Counted from the stretch's first letter, positions 5,692 to 15,104 are shown. The stretch is 32,822 nt of DNA from SZAS-103 sp038234715 (GCA_038234715.1 JBBQTD010000035.1:1-32822), one strand, 5' to 3'. Notes: a model not told the origin generated them from the sequence alone. A program made the numbers and translations.

Positions 5692-8352
5692 TTGAACGCC
5701 GCGCCGCCCGCGACACTCGAACCGGCCCATCCCGGGCTCCACGACGCGGACTGGACATCCTCGACGCGCATTCGCCTGACGGTGGACGCGGCTGGGCGTG
5801 CCGAGCGATTCGACGCAGGCGATTCGGTGGATTCCTTGCTGGCCGCGCGCTCGCGCGCGGTCGACGTAACCGTGCTCGAAGCATGGTCGCGGGCGTGTGG
5901 CAACTGCGCAAGCCTGCATCTGTTCGCAACGGGCGGCTACGCAAGGAAGGAGCTTTTTCCGCAATCGGACGTGGACTTGCTGGTGCTTGCGACCCGCGGT
6001 GCACCCGATGAGCAACAGCAGGCCGCGCTATCGCGCTTCTTCGCGCTGCTGTGGGACGCGGGCCTGAAGACTGGCCACGCGGTGCGCACGCCTGCGGAAT
6101 GCACCGAGGCGTCGACGGCCGACATCACCGTCCTGACTGCGATGATGGAAGCGCGCCTGTTGCAGGGCCACGATGATGCGCATCGGGAACTGCGCGACGC
6201 GATTGCGCCCACGCGGGTATGGCCAGCGGCGGCGTACTTCGCCGGCAAGCGTAACGAACAGCGCCAGCGTCACCTGCGCTTCAACGACACCGCGCACAAC
6301 CTCGAGCCGAACATCAAGGACGGCCCCGGCGGCCTGCGCGACCTGCAGACCCTGAGGTGGATGGCGCAGCGTGTGTCGGGGGCACCCGATCTTGCCGCCC
6401 TGGTTCCGCTTGGCCAGCTCGGTACGGACGAGAATGCCGCCCTCGAACGCGAATGGCGCGCGCTCGCGCGCGTGCGTTTTGCGCTGCATCTGGTCGCCGG
6501 CCGACCTGAAGAGCGCCTGCTGTTCGATCACCAGCGCTCGCTTGCAACGCGCATGGGATACATCGACGAGCGACGCGACAATCTCGCGGTCGAACAACTG
6601 ATGCAAGGTTTCTTTCGCAGCGCGGCCATCGTGTTGCGGATCAACGAACGCCTTCTGCAGCGCTTTGAGGAGCAACTCGAGGGAAGCGCTGAACCGGTGG
6701 CGCTCACCGATGGTGCATCGACGCATGGCGGGTCCGGGCCGGCCGGGTCCGAGAGTGCCTTCGTCTCCCTGCGAGGCTATCTCGCATTCGCCGATACTGC
6801 GCCGCCCGACGCAGCGAGTTGCTTTGGACTTTTTGCGACATGGGCTGCGCATCCCGGTTTGCGCGGACTGCATTCGGAATCTGCGCGTCGGCTCGCCGAA
6901 GCGCTGCCGCAATTTCCTGCTTACATGGATGCGCCGCCGCAGGTGCGGGTGCGGTTCATGGCGATGTTGCGCAAGCCCGATGCAGTCTCGACGCTGACCC
7001 GCATGGCCCGCCTCGGCGTGCTTTCGCGCTACCTGCCGAGTTTCGGCAAGGTCTCTGGCCGCATGCAGTACGACCTGTTCCATGCATTCACCGTGGACCA
7101 GCACACGCTTACGGTACTGCGTCACATGGACGGTTTCGCGAGCGGGGCGGAAGGCGAGCGGTTTGCGCAGGCGCGCACGGTCTGGCCCAGATTGCGCAAA
7201 CCCGAGTTGTTGTTGCTGGCTGGATTGTTCCACGACATCGCCAAGGGCCGCGGCGGTGACCATTCGGTACTCGGGGCGGAGGATGCCAGCGACTTCTGCA
7301 TGGCGCATGGGCTGCCGGAGGCAGATACCGACCTGGTCGCATGGTTGGTGCGCGAGCACCTGGCGATGTCGGTGACCGGGCAGAAGCAGGACACGTCCGA
7401 CCCGGATGTGATCAATCGCTTCGCGGAACGGGTGGCGGACCGCGAGCGCCTCGACTATCTGTACCTGCTGACCTGCGCCGATATCGCAGGCACCAGCCCG
7501 AAGCTGTGGAACGCGTGGAAAGACCGGCTGTTTGCGGATCTCTACGCTTCGACGCGCTTCGCGTTGCGGCGTGGACTCGAGCACCCGGTGCATGCGGCCG
7601 AGCGGATCGCGGAAACGCGCGTCGAGGCGCTTGCCCTGTTGCATTACGAAGGACTTGACGGCGCCGCAATCGAGGACGTATGGAACGCGTTGCCGGACGA
7701 GGTGTTCCTGCGTTATCGCGCGTCCCAGGTTGCATGGCAGACCGCTGCGATCATCGCCCAGAAGGACCCAACCGACGATCTGGTCGCGGTGCGTCCGTTG
7801 GGTGACTCGGGGCTCATGGAACTGTTTGTGCATGCACGCGATCGCGATGGGCTGTTTGCGGCCGCGGTCGCGACTCTCGACCGGCTTGGCCTCGGCGTGC
7901 TTGAGGCGCGAGCCCTGGCCACCCGCAATGGTCGCGTGTTCGACAGCTTCCAGGTGCTCCCCGCGCATCCGGACCGCGTGTTGGTACATGCCGATGTCAT
8001 CAAGGCGCTGCGCATGGCGATCCAGCGGCCCGACAAGGTGCGCCCCACGCGACGCGCCCTTCCGCGCGCACTACGTCACTTCTCGATCGTGCCGCGCGTC
8101 GAGTTCTCCGCTGCGGGCGAACTCACGCGGATGACTTTGGTCACGGGCGACCGCCCCGGATTGCTGGCCGGGGTGGCCCAGGTGCTGCGCGACCAGAGCT
8201 TGCGCGTGCATGATGCGCGGATCGCGACATTCGGCGAGCGCGCCGAGGATTTCTTCGTGATCAGCGATGCGGCGGATCGCGCGCTCGACGCAGCTGGACA
8301 GCAGGCATTGCGCGACGCACTGGTCGCGCGTATCGATGGAGAAACGGCTTGA
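5692..8352 (+). CDS. glnD: Bifunctional uridylyltransferase/uridylyl-removing enzyme GlnD
   Basis: GlnD senses glutamine and uridylylates or deuridylylates PII proteins. In the 886-aa form, an N-terminal nucleotidyltransferase domain has GGYARKELFPQSDVDLLVL at about residue 81 (the GGxxRxExxPxSDxDxxxL motif with catalytic Asp pair). An HD domain follows, with HAFTVDQHTL near 464 and LFHDIAKGRGGDHS near 511. Two C-terminal ACT domains bind glutamine (about 703-757 and 807-886; the second has TGDRPGLLAGVAQVL). Start choice is uncertain. TTG at 5692 begins just after the map stop and gives LNAAPPATLEP. An in-frame ATG at 5641 would overlap map by 41 bp and add 17 residues that look like shadow sequence. 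Neither has a good ribosome-binding site. The stop overlaps the dapD start. Confidence 0.94.
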   Translation: MNAAPPATLEPAHPGLHDADWTSSTRIRLTVDAAGRAERFDAGDSVDSLLAARSRAVDVTVLEAWSRACGNCASLHLFATGGYARKELFPQSDVDLLVLATRGAPDEQQQAALSRFFALLWDAGLKTGHAVRTPAECTEASTADITVLTAMMEARLLQGHDDAHRELRDAIAPTRVWPAAAYFAGKRNEQRQRHLRFNDTAHNLEPNIKDGPGGLRDLQTLRWMAQRVSGAPDLAALVPLGQLGTDENAALEREWRALARVRFALHLVAGRPEERLLFDHQRSLATRMGYIDERRDNLAVEQLMQGFFRSAAIVLRINERLLQRFEEQLEGSAEPVALTDGASTHGGSGPAGSESAFVSLRGYLAFADTAPPDAASCFGLFATWAAHPGLRGLHSESARRLAEALPQFPAYMDAPPQVRVRFMAMLRKPDAVSTLTRMARLGVLSRYLPSFGKVSGRMQYDLFHAFTVDQHTLTVLRHMDGFASGAEGERFAQARTVWPRLRKPELLLLAGLFHDIAKGRGGDHSVLGAEDASDFCMAHGLPEADTDLVAWLVREHLAMSVTGQKQDTSDPDVINRFAERVADRERLDYLYLLTCADIAGTSPKLWNAWKDRLFADLYASTRFALRRGLEHPVHAAERIAETRVEALALLHYEGLDGAAIEDVWNALPDEVFLRYRASQVAWQTAAIIAQKDPTDDLVAVRPLGDSGLMELFVHARDRDGLFAAAVATLDRLGLGVLEARALATRNGRVFDSFQVLPAHPDRVLVHADVIKALRMAIQRPDKVRPTRRALPRALRHFSIVPRVEFSAAGELTRMTLVTGDRPGLLAGVAQVLRDQSLRVHDARIATFGERAEDFFVISDAADRALDAAGQQALRDALVARIDGETA

Positions 8353-9179
8353 GCACGTCACCACGGGAAATTGTCGAGGGCGGTTGGGAGCGTCGGGCGG
8401 AATTGAATCCCGATACCATCGAGCCAGCGTTGCGCGATGCGATCGAAGACGTCGTTGGAAGACTCGAAACCGGCGCGCTGCGCGTTGCGGAACCGTCCGC
8501 GCAGGGATGGATCGTCAACGCATGGGTGAAGAAGGCCGTGCTGCTCTATTTTCGCGCCAATCCGAATGCGATCCAGGGCGAATCACCCGCACCCTACTGG
8601 GACAAGGTGCCGCAACGATTCGCGGGATTTGATGCCGATGCGTTTCTCGAACTTGGCGTGCGCGTGGTTCCTGGCGCCATCGTGCGCCGGGGCGCATACC
8701 TGGGTCGGGATGTCGTGCTGATGCCAAGTTTCGTGAACATCGGCGCGCATGTCGGCGCGGGAACGATGGTGGATACGTGGGCGACGGTTGGTTCCTGCGC
8801 GCAGATCGGCGCGCGTTGCCATCTCTCCGGCGGCGTCGGCATCGGTGGCGTGCTTGAACCCTTGCAGGCCGCGCCGACCATCATCGAGGACGACTGCTTC
8901 GTTGGGGCGCGCTCCGAAGTGGTGGAAGGGGTCGTCGTGGAGCGCGGGAGCGTGATCGGCATGGGCGTGTTCCTCGGCCAGTCCACGCGCATCTACGATC
9001 GCGCGACGAAGACCATCGCCTATGGCCGCGTGCCGGCGGGCAGCGTCGTGGTATCGGGTTCGTTGCCCGCCGCCGATGGATCGCATTCCCTGTATTGCGC
9101 GGTCATCGTCAAGCAGGTGGACGACAGGACGCGATCGAAGACTTCGGTCAACGAGTTGCTTCGCGGGGCTGCGGAGTGA
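8349..9179 (+). CDS. dapD: 2,3,4,5-tetrahydropyridine-2,6-dicarboxylate N-succinyltransferase
   Basis: A 276-aa enzyme of the succinylase branch of DAP/lysine synthesis; it transfers succinyl from succinyl-CoA to tetrahydrodipicolinate. An N-terminal helical domain (WERRAELNPDTIEPALRDAI) is followed by left-handed beta-helix hexapeptide repeats (VVPGAIVRRGAYLGRDVVLM and VGAGTMVDTWATVGSCAQIG), the loop HLSGGVGIGGVLEPLQAAP, and a C-terminal strand domain (AVIVKQVDDRTRSKTSVNELL). The start is TTG at 8349, overlapping the glnD TGA by 3 bp. It is supported by a GGAGAA ribosome-binding site at 8338, inside the end of glnD. No ATG gives a full-length protein. Translational coupling to glnD is likely. 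dapE follows two genes later in the same run. Confidence 0.96.
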   Translation: MSTSPREIVEGGWERRAELNPDTIEPALRDAIEDVVGRLETGALRVAEPSAQGWIVNAWVKKAVLLYFRANPNAIQGESPAPYWDKVPQRFAGFDADAFLELGVRVVPGAIVRRGAYLGRDVVLMPSFVNIGAHVGAGTMVDTWATVGSCAQIGARCHLSGGVGIGGVLEPLQAAPTIIEDDCFVGARSEVVEGVVVERGSVIGMGVFLGQSTRIYDRATKTIAYGRVPAGSVVVSGSLPAADGSHSLYCAVIVKQVDDRTRSKTSVNELLRGAAE

Positions 9180-9201
9180 GCGCATTGGCCGGAGACTTCA
9201 C

Positions 9202-9570
9202 GTGGCTGTGATGACGACGCTCTATGGACTCGCCAACTGCGACACCTGCAAGAAGGCGCGCAACTGGCTCACACGCTATGGCGTAGCGCATTCCTTCGTG
9301 GACTATCGCGATCAGCGCGTGCCGGCCGACACGTTGAAGGAATGGGCGCGGCAACTCAGCGGTTGGGAAAAGCTCGTGAATCGCGCATCGACCACCTGGC
9401 GCACCTTGCCTGATGCACGCAAGGCGCCGCAGTCCGATCCGGAATGGACCCTGCTGATCAAGGAGTATCCGCAACTGGTGAAGCGCCCGGTGGTGGTGAC
9501 CGGCGATGGCGTGATCACTGTCGGCTTCACCGAGAATGTCTTCAAGCAGCGATTCGGGATTCGGAAATGA
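9202..9570 (+). CDS. ArsC/Spx-family reductase-like protein (YffB type)
   Basis: A 122-aa protein of the ArsC-like thioredoxin fold. It starts with a beta strand and the redox motif LANCDTCKKARNWL (CxxC at about residues 13-16), then KLVNRASTTWRTL, and the family's cis-Pro region LVKRPVVVTGDGVITVGF. In E. coli the homologue yffB also lies directly before dapE; its substrate is not established, and arsenate reduction should not be assumed. The second Cys gives a CxxC rather than the single active Cys of most YffB/ArsC relatives. Start: GTG at 9202 with GGAG 7 nt upstream. The ATG at 9211 is the alternative, but it is too far (16 nt) from that site. The stop overlaps the dapE start by 4 bp (ATGA). 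Confidence 0.88.
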   Translation: MAVMTTLYGLANCDTCKKARNWLTRYGVAHSFVDYRDQRVPADTLKEWARQLSGWEKLVNRASTTWRTLPDARKAPQSDPEWTLLIKEYPQLVKRPVVVTGDGVITVGFTENVFKQRFGIRK

Positions 9571-10712
9571 GCGATGTGGTCGCGTTGACGAAGGAACTGG
9601 TTTCGCGCATGTCGGTCACGCCGGACGACGCAGGTTGCCAGGCATTGATCTCCATGCGCCTCGTACATTTGGGCTTCCATTGCGAGCAGATCGATTTCGG
9701 ATTGGTGAAAAATCTGTGGGCGACCCACGGCACTGCCGGCCCCGTGCTGTGCTTCCTGGGCCATACCGATGTGGTTCCGCCCGGACCGCGTGAAGCGTGG
9801 GCAAGCGATCCATTCGTGCCCGAGATCCGCGACGGATTCCTGTACGGTCGTGGTGCGGCCGACATGAAGAGCGGCGTCGCCGCGATGACCTGCGCACTGG
9901 AATCCTTCGTTGCCGCCCACCCCGAACACCTGGGCGTTGTTGCGCTGCTGTTGACCTCGGACGAGGAGGGTGACGCCGTCGATGGAGTGCGTCGCGTTGC
10001 CGAACACTTCCGCGCGAATGGTCAACGCATCGATTATTGCGTCACCGGCGAGCCATCGTCGATGCAAAGGCTGGGTGACCTGATTCGGGTCGGGCGCCGT
10101 GGCACCTTGTCGGCGACGTTGATCGTGCGCGGTGTGCAAGGGCACGTCGCGTACCCGGAGCGTGCACGCAATCCGATCCACCAGGCGATGCCCGCACTGA
10201 CCGAACTGGCTGCGCGGCGTTGGGACGATGGTTACGCGCTCAACAGCGCGAATCCGTTTCCGCCGAGCAGCATGCAGATCTCCAACATCAACGCCGGCAC
10301 CGGCGCGAACAACGTGATTCCGGGAACCTGCGAGGTGGTGTTCAACTTCCGCTACAACCCGGGCTGGCGCGCCGAGGACCTCGAACGTGAAGTGCACGCG
10401 CTGTTCGATCGGCATGGGCTCGACTACGCCATCCGCTGGCAACGCGGCGGCGAACCGTTCCTGACCACGGAGGGGAAGTTGCGCTCGGTCGTGCGCGACG
10501 TGCTCCGCGCGCATTGCGGAACAGTGCCAGAGGAAAGCACGGGCGGCGGCACGTCGGACGCGCGCTTCATCGCACCGCTGGGCGCCGAGGTGATCGAGTT
10601 CGGTCCGATCAACGAAAGCATCCACAAGGTCGATGAGCGTGTCGCGCTGGACGAGCTCGAGCGACTGCCGGCGATCTTTCAGGACATCGCCGAGCGCTTG
10701 CTGCGCAGCTGA
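9567..10712 (+). CDS. dapE: Succinyl-diaminopimelate desuccinylase
   Basis: A 381-aa M20 metallopeptidase of the DapE family; it hydrolyses N-succinyl-LL-DAP to LL-DAP and succinate. Zinc-site residues are visible: the His of FLGHTDVVPPG, the Asp of YGRGAADMKSG, the catalytic Glu and zinc ligand in TSDEEGDAVDG, the Glu of CVTGEPSS and the His of GPINESIHKVDE. The dimerisation (lid) domain includes RVGRRGTLSATLIVRGVQGH and INAGTGANNVIPGTCEVVFN. The ATG at 9567 overlaps the previous stop, implying coupled translation. The frame is open further upstream (to 9444), but only inside the ArsC-like gene. This is the last gene of the map-dapE run. Confidence 0.96.
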   Translation: MSDVVALTKELVSRMSVTPDDAGCQALISMRLVHLGFHCEQIDFGLVKNLWATHGTAGPVLCFLGHTDVVPPGPREAWASDPFVPEIRDGFLYGRGAADMKSGVAAMTCALESFVAAHPEHLGVVALLLTSDEEGDAVDGVRRVAEHFRANGQRIDYCVTGEPSSMQRLGDLIRVGRRGTLSATLIVRGVQGHVAYPERARNPIHQAMPALTELAARRWDDGYALNSANPFPPSSMQISNINAGTGANNVIPGTCEVVFNFRYNPGWRAEDLEREVHALFDRHGLDYAIRWQRGGEPFLTTEGKLRSVVRDVLRAHCGTVPEESTGGGTSDARFIAPLGAEVIEFGPINESIHKVDERVALDELERLPAIFQDIAERLLRS

Positions 10713-10759
10713 TATGCCGGCCACGTTCCGGGGCCTTTTGGCCACGCAACCGGCCGCTG

Positions 10760-10785
10760 CGGCAATCGATCCGCAACGATTGCCG
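10760..10785. terminator. 9-bp hairpin between convergent dapE and BNR lipoprotein genes
   Basis: CGGCAATCG and CGATTGCCG pair perfectly around an 8-nt loop in the 94-bp gap between two convergent genes. There is no T tract on either side, so it is at most a weak or Rho-assisted bidirectional terminator or an mRNA 3' end stabiliser. Confidence 0.4.
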
Positions 10786-10806
10786 GCGCAGAAGCCCAAG
10801 CTGTGT

Positions 10807-12498
10807 CTACTGCGGTGGCAGTCCTTGGCGCTGCCGGGTCAGGTTGCGCCATTCGACTTCGCGGCGTTCCACGACATGCGAAAGATTGTCGGAGACGCGC
10901 TGGCGCGATTGCGCCGTCAGTTCGAATCGGGGAGCCGTCTGTGAGGTCGTTGCCAGCGAGCGCAGCATCAGGTTGAACATCGCCGTCACCGACACGGCCG
11001 GGGCCGAGAAAACGTCGGTGCGATTGGTGAGATTGCCGCTGTTGGTCTGCACGAAGAAGGGTTCGCTCACGCTGCCGAGGCTGGACAAACCCTGGTAATC
11101 GCCCACGAAAAGCCCTTCGGCATTGGGAGCTGTTTCCAGGTCGAACGGCCCGGCGACTGCGGACTCGCGCCAGGTGGTGGCGTCGTTCGACCTTGCGAGC
11201 CAGAGGATAGTCGGCAATGTCGCCGGGTCGGTGGTGTTGTTGCGGAAATCGAAGTACGTCACGCTGATCGTGCCATCGCTGCGAACGTGCACGCTGGGTT
11301 CGAATGCTTCCGCCGCTGGATCGCCATTCACGCGTACCGGCGTCGACCAGGTCAGGCCGCCGTCGGTGGAGCGCGTCAATGCGATCGCATCGCGTGCAAA
11401 ATTACTGAAGCGCCCATCCGCCCAGGTCATGACGAGGTCGCCTGACGGGCCGGCCGTCATTTGCGGCAAGTCGGCGCCGTCGCGCACCGCGGTTCCGGTT
11501 TCGGGGTCCTTCGCCCCGACCGCAAGCAGGTCGGCGACCTTGATTGGAGTGGACCAGGTCAAACCGTGGTCGGTCGAGCGGATGATATCGGCTTGCGCGC
11601 TTTGGGTGCCGTTTGAAGCAGTCAGGATCAGCGTGAAAAGATCGACCATCGTTCCATTCGGAGTCACGATGATCTCGTTGCCCAAGGTCTGCCCACTCGT
11701 GCCCGGATCGTAGATCGCGCGAGCCTGCTCCCAGGTTCCACCGCCATCGGTACTGCGCGCGAACATCGCGGGGCCGTCGCCGCCGGGCGGCAGCCGATCC
11801 CAGACCGCGTAGACGAAGTTGGCCGTGTTGGGGTCGGCGGTGATCGCCTCCTTGTCGTTGAAAAACTGCGAGCCGTCGAGGATCAGCGTCGCCGGATTGC
11901 TCCATGTCCTGCCGCCGTTGAGCGATCGGCTCGCGAGCACCGCGCTCGTGGGCTCGCCGAGCTGGGTGCTGCCGCTGAACGAAATGGAGATCGTGTATGC
12001 GACCCCGTTGGGCCCGAACGACACCCACGGATCGGATGCACGCGGATAGTCGCCGCCATTGCCGGCATTGCCGCCCGCGCAGCGCGAGAACGGAAGCGGC
12101 GTGCGCGTCCATGTCTTGCCACCATCGAACGACGCTCCGCTCATCAGGCCGCGCGCGCCACCGGTGGACCAGCGATCCTGCTGCCATACGCCAACGATGT
12201 TGTTGGTGTTCAGCGGATTGACCGCGACATACGGTTCGACTTCGGCATTGACGTAGAGCGTACCGTCGGCAGCCACTCCATCGCAGCCTGCGATGAATGG
12301 CGAAGCCGCCGAAACCATGTACGCGGGATCGACGATCGGAGGCGGCGGAGGTGGGGGCGGCGGCGGTGGGGGCGGAGGAGGCGGAGGAGGTGACGCCGCG
12401 GCTGCGCTGTGACCGCCTCCGCCACACCCTGGCAACCCGGTCAGCGCCAGTGTTGCGGCCAGGGCAATCGTGCCAAGCAGGCGGCGTGACGAGTCCAT
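10807..12498 (-). CDS. BNR/Asp-box repeat lipoprotein with polyproline hinge (sialidase-like propeller)
   Basis: A 563-aa protein. The N-terminus MDSSRRLLGTIALAATLALT continues into the lipobox LPGC (Cys about residue 25), so it is probably anchored by lipid in a membrane. Next come a Gly-rich piece and 18 consecutive prolines as a stiff hinge. The rest carries at least five Asp boxes (SxDxGxTW type): SFDGGKTW, SLNGGRTW, STDGGGTW, STDHGLTW and STDGGLTW. This is diagnostic of a six-bladed beta-propeller of the sialidase superfamily. Asp boxes are structural, so enzymatic sialidase activity is not shown; the catalytic Arg triad and Tyr/Glu were not identified. The ATG at 12498 has GAGGAAG at good spacing. 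The open frame continuing to 13146 is antisense to the acylase gene and is not part of this protein. Confidence 0.85.
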   Translation of the reverse strand: MDSSRRLLGTIALAATLALTGLPGCGGGGHSAAAASPPPPPPPPPPPPPPPPPPIVDPAYMVSAASPFIAGCDGVAADGTLYVNAEVEPYVAVNPLNTNNIVGVWQQDRWSTGGARGLMSGASFDGGKTWTRTPLPFSRCAGGNAGNGGDYPRASDPWVSFGPNGVAYTISISFSGSTQLGEPTSAVLASRSLNGGRTWSNPATLILDGSQFFNDKEAITADPNTANFVYAVWDRLPPGGDGPAMFARSTDGGGTWEQARAIYDPGTSGQTLGNEIIVTPNGTMVDLFTLILTASNGTQSAQADIIRSTDHGLTWSTPIKVADLLAVGAKDPETGTAVRDGADLPQMTAGPSGDLVMTWADGRFSNFARDAIALTRSTDGGLTWSTPVRVNGDPAAEAFEPSVHVRSDGTISVTYFDFRNNTTDPATLPTILWLARSNDATTWRESAVAGPFDLETAPNAEGLFVGDYQGLSSLGSVSEPFFVQTNSGNLTNRTDVFSAPAVSVTAMFNLMLRSLATTSQTAPRFELTAQSRQRVSDNLSHVVERREVEWRNLTRQRQGLPPQ

Positions 12499-12572
12499 GG
12501 CGATAACTTCCTCTGTAAAGCCTTGCCCCAGACTAGCGCAGACACCAGGCGTTCGCATCTGCCGCGCGGCGA

Positions 12573-15077
12573 TCAGCGCGCAGGCACCAGTCGCAGCACG
12601 TGTCGGGTTGCTCCGGGCAGGAACGATGTCGCGTCGCCACGCACCCAGGCCGCATGACCCGCCCCCCAGAACGGCGACAGCGGGTTGCCGCTCTGTCCGC
12701 CCGGCATCTCGATGATCCCTTCGGCTTCGTGCCCGGGCGATACCACCATGCGTTCGGACGCGCCGAAGTCCTGCGCTGCGACGCGCGGCATGTTGGAGTC
12801 GCCGGGAAGTGCGTCGGCCGGCATGCAAAGGAATCGCTTCAGGAATCCCGGCAAGGCTCCCGCAAGCGGGTGGCAGATCGCCGCGGTATTGCGTTCGCCC
12901 CAGCGACGCTGGTCCAGCGGGCCGGTTTGCTCGAGCTTGGAATCCGCATCGTGTGCGGCGTCGACCAGCAAGGCGTCCCACGTTGCGTAGTTGCGTGGAA
13001 GCAGGTGCTGCGGACGTTGCGTGACGAGTTGCCATGCAACGCCTTCGAGTTGTTCCAGGTCCGGCATCACGAAGTCCTTGCCGAGCGCGACCTGTGCGGG
13101 GGCCATCAAGCCTTTCTCGATGCGATCGAGCACGGCCAGGCGCCATGTGCGCACGATGCGATATGTCACCGCATCGGCGGAAGCGCGTGCATCCCAGGTC
13201 CGCGTTGCGGCTTCAAGGCGCTTGAGCACTGGATCATGCGATGCCTGCAGCAGCGTGCGCAGTTGCTTCCACCAGCGTTCGAGAAACAGCGCGCGGTTGT
13301 CGAGCTGGATGGCGAGCAGGTCTTTCTCGGTGAACATGTTCTTCGCGTAGAGATCGTCGCGGATCTGCTTCGCGCGTGCGCCAAGGGCGTAGCCGGAGTC
13401 GCCGACTTGCAGGAGCGCCTCGCCACCGAGCGTGCGGTTGTTCGCGGTCCAGAGGCGATGCGAAAGCGGATCGACGATGTCTGGTGAAATCGATCTGTCC
13501 ACGTCCCATGAGTAGCAAGGTTCGACTGGAATATGGTTCCTTGCTGCGAATTGCGTTTCCGCGGCCAAGTCGTCACCGGCCGCACCGGGCGCATTTTCTG
13601 GGTCTGGATCCGGTCGATGCCATCCACACCAGCCCGCCCAGTCCGGTGTGCCGCCCGTGACATGCCATCCGATCCGACCGTACGCGTCTGCGATCACGAG
13701 ATTTTGTGCTGGAATTCCAACGGTCTTGCTGACCGCGATTGCCTGGCCGAGTTGGGCTGCCGTGGCCAAGTCCAGAAGATTTAGGTTCAAAGTACCTGGC
13801 AACTGCGGAGCCCAGCGCAGTGCCAACGCAGCCCCGTTCGGCAATGTCTTGATGACAGGACCCCATGCGGTCTCGGTGATCTCCATCACAAACGAAGGCG
13901 CGCCGGCCACTCGGATGGTCTCGTGCCTGACTGTTTCGCCACAGTGACCGATGGAATCGTCGCAGTGCGGAATCCACATCCAGTCTGCATTGCTCACATA
14001 GCTGTTGGTAAACCCCCACGCGACGTGTCGATTGCTGCCGACGATCACGCCGGGCACACCGGGCAGGGTAAACCCACTGACATCGACCTTGCCCTCGACA
14101 GCGCGTGCATCCGGATACAGCAGGCGCGCACGGAACCAGATGTCCGGCACACGCAAACCCAGGTGCATGTCGTCAGCGACGATCGCGCGACCGTCTTTCG
14201 TGAGTGCGCCAGCGACCGCGAAGTTGTTGCTGCCGGGTGCGTTCGGGTCGACGTACGCGGGGCTGCCATCAATGCCCGGCGCAGGCAGTTTGCGCAGATC
14301 GAGCGTCGCGACATCGGGCAATGCGACATTCCCGCGTGGTGCTCCTTCCAGCGGTGCATCCCATTCGGTGCCATCGGCCGCAATCAGCTTGTAAAGCGCT
14401 GCGGGCACCACCTGCTTGATGCGCCACAGCGCGAGTTCGCGTTCGTTGCTGCCGCCCTGCAGGTCGAAGAACATCGCATAGCCGGCGAGTGCGGTGTCCG
14501 ACAGTTGCCATGGCTCGGGCTTCGCCTGCAAAAGCAAATAGGGCCACGGACGCACACGCAGGTCGCTGAGCCCAGCATTGACGCCTTCGGTATACGCCTG
14601 CAGCTGCGGCATCTTGTCGCCAGCAATCCCGATGAGGTTCCCGAGCGCGCGTGCACGGAACCGGTGCACGCGGTGCCGCTTGTCGACGTCGAGCGCGATG
14701 CTGCCGAACAGTTCGGAAAGCTCGCCAGCCGCCGAACGTCGCAGCAGGTCCATCTCGAAAAAGCGTTCCTCGGCATGCACGTAACCGAGCGCGCGCATTG
14801 CGTCGATTTCATTGGCGGCGTGGATGGTGACCACTCCGAGCGCATCGCGCTCGATCGCGACAGGGGATAAAAGTCCAGGCAATTCAACGCTCCCGTCGAG
14901 GGTGGCGAGGCTGCCGCGCAGCAGCCACCAGCCCGTCCCGAAAGCAACGACGATGAGCAGCAGCAATACAAACACGCTGCGCCTGAGCCAGCGGATCGCG
15001 CGGGATTTCCGAACGCTCTGGCCTTGCGTCTGCAGGTTGGGGCCGGGCAGGGGTTCGTTCGTTTTGGACTGGCTCAT
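12573..15077 (-). CDS. Penicillin acylase family protein (Ntn hydrolase), membrane anchored
   Basis: An 834-aa precursor. A single membrane segment (about residues 30-52, after a basic stretch KSRAIRWLRRS) puts the rest in the periplasm. The small-subunit part has VAIERDALGVVTIHA and ALGYVHAEERFFEMDLLRRS, typical of the family. The autocatalytic cleavage site NAPGSNNFAVAG places the N-terminal nucleophile Ser at about residue 283. Further family motifs are DDMHLGLRVPDIWF, GFTLPGVPGVIVGSNRHVAWG and TNSYVSNADW. The family cleaves amide bonds of penicillins, cephalosporins or N-acyl-homoserine lactones; the substrate cannot be told from sequence. It lies 75 bp upstream of, and on the same strand as, the BNR lipoprotein, so co-transcription is possible. 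It is divergent from the Asn-leader transcript. Confidence 0.92.
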   Translation of the reverse strand: MSQSKTNEPLPGPNLQTQGQSVRKSRAIRWLRRSVFVLLLLIVVAFGTGWWLLRGSLATLDGSVELPGLLSPVAIERDALGVVTIHAANEIDAMRALGYVHAEERFFEMDLLRRSAAGELSELFGSIALDVDKRHRVHRFRARALGNLIGIAGDKMPQLQAYTEGVNAGLSDLRVRPWPYLLLQAKPEPWQLSDTALAGYAMFFDLQGGSNERELALWRIKQVVPAALYKLIAADGTEWDAPLEGAPRGNVALPDVATLDLRKLPAPGIDGSPAYVDPNAPGSNNFAVAGALTKDGRAIVADDMHLGLRVPDIWFRARLLYPDARAVEGKVDVSGFTLPGVPGVIVGSNRHVAWGFTNSYVSNADWMWIPHCDDSIGHCGETVRHETIRVAGAPSFVMEITETAWGPVIKTLPNGAALALRWAPQLPGTLNLNLLDLATAAQLGQAIAVSKTVGIPAQNLVIADAYGRIGWHVTGGTPDWAGWCGWHRPDPDPENAPGAAGDDLAAETQFAARNHIPVEPCYSWDVDRSISPDIVDPLSHRLWTANNRTLGGEALLQVGDSGYALGARAKQIRDDLYAKNMFTEKDLLAIQLDNRALFLERWWKQLRTLLQASHDPVLKRLEAATRTWDARASADAVTYRIVRTWRLAVLDRIEKGLMAPAQVALGKDFVMPDLEQLEGVAWQLVTQRPQHLLPRNYATWDALLVDAAHDADSKLEQTGPLDQRRWGERNTAAICHPLAGALPGFLKRFLCMPADALPGDSNMPRVAAQDFGASERMVVSPGHEAEGIIEMPGGQSGNPLSPFWGAGHAAWVRGDATSFLPGATRHVLRLVPAR

Positions 15078-15104
15078 GGCGAAAGACTAAACCGTTTCGG
15101 GCGC

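Noticed and set aside
12499..13146. N-terminal extension of the BNR lipoprotein
   Set aside because: It is antisense to the penicillin acylase coding region; the lipoprotein signal and ribosome-binding site fix the start at 12498.
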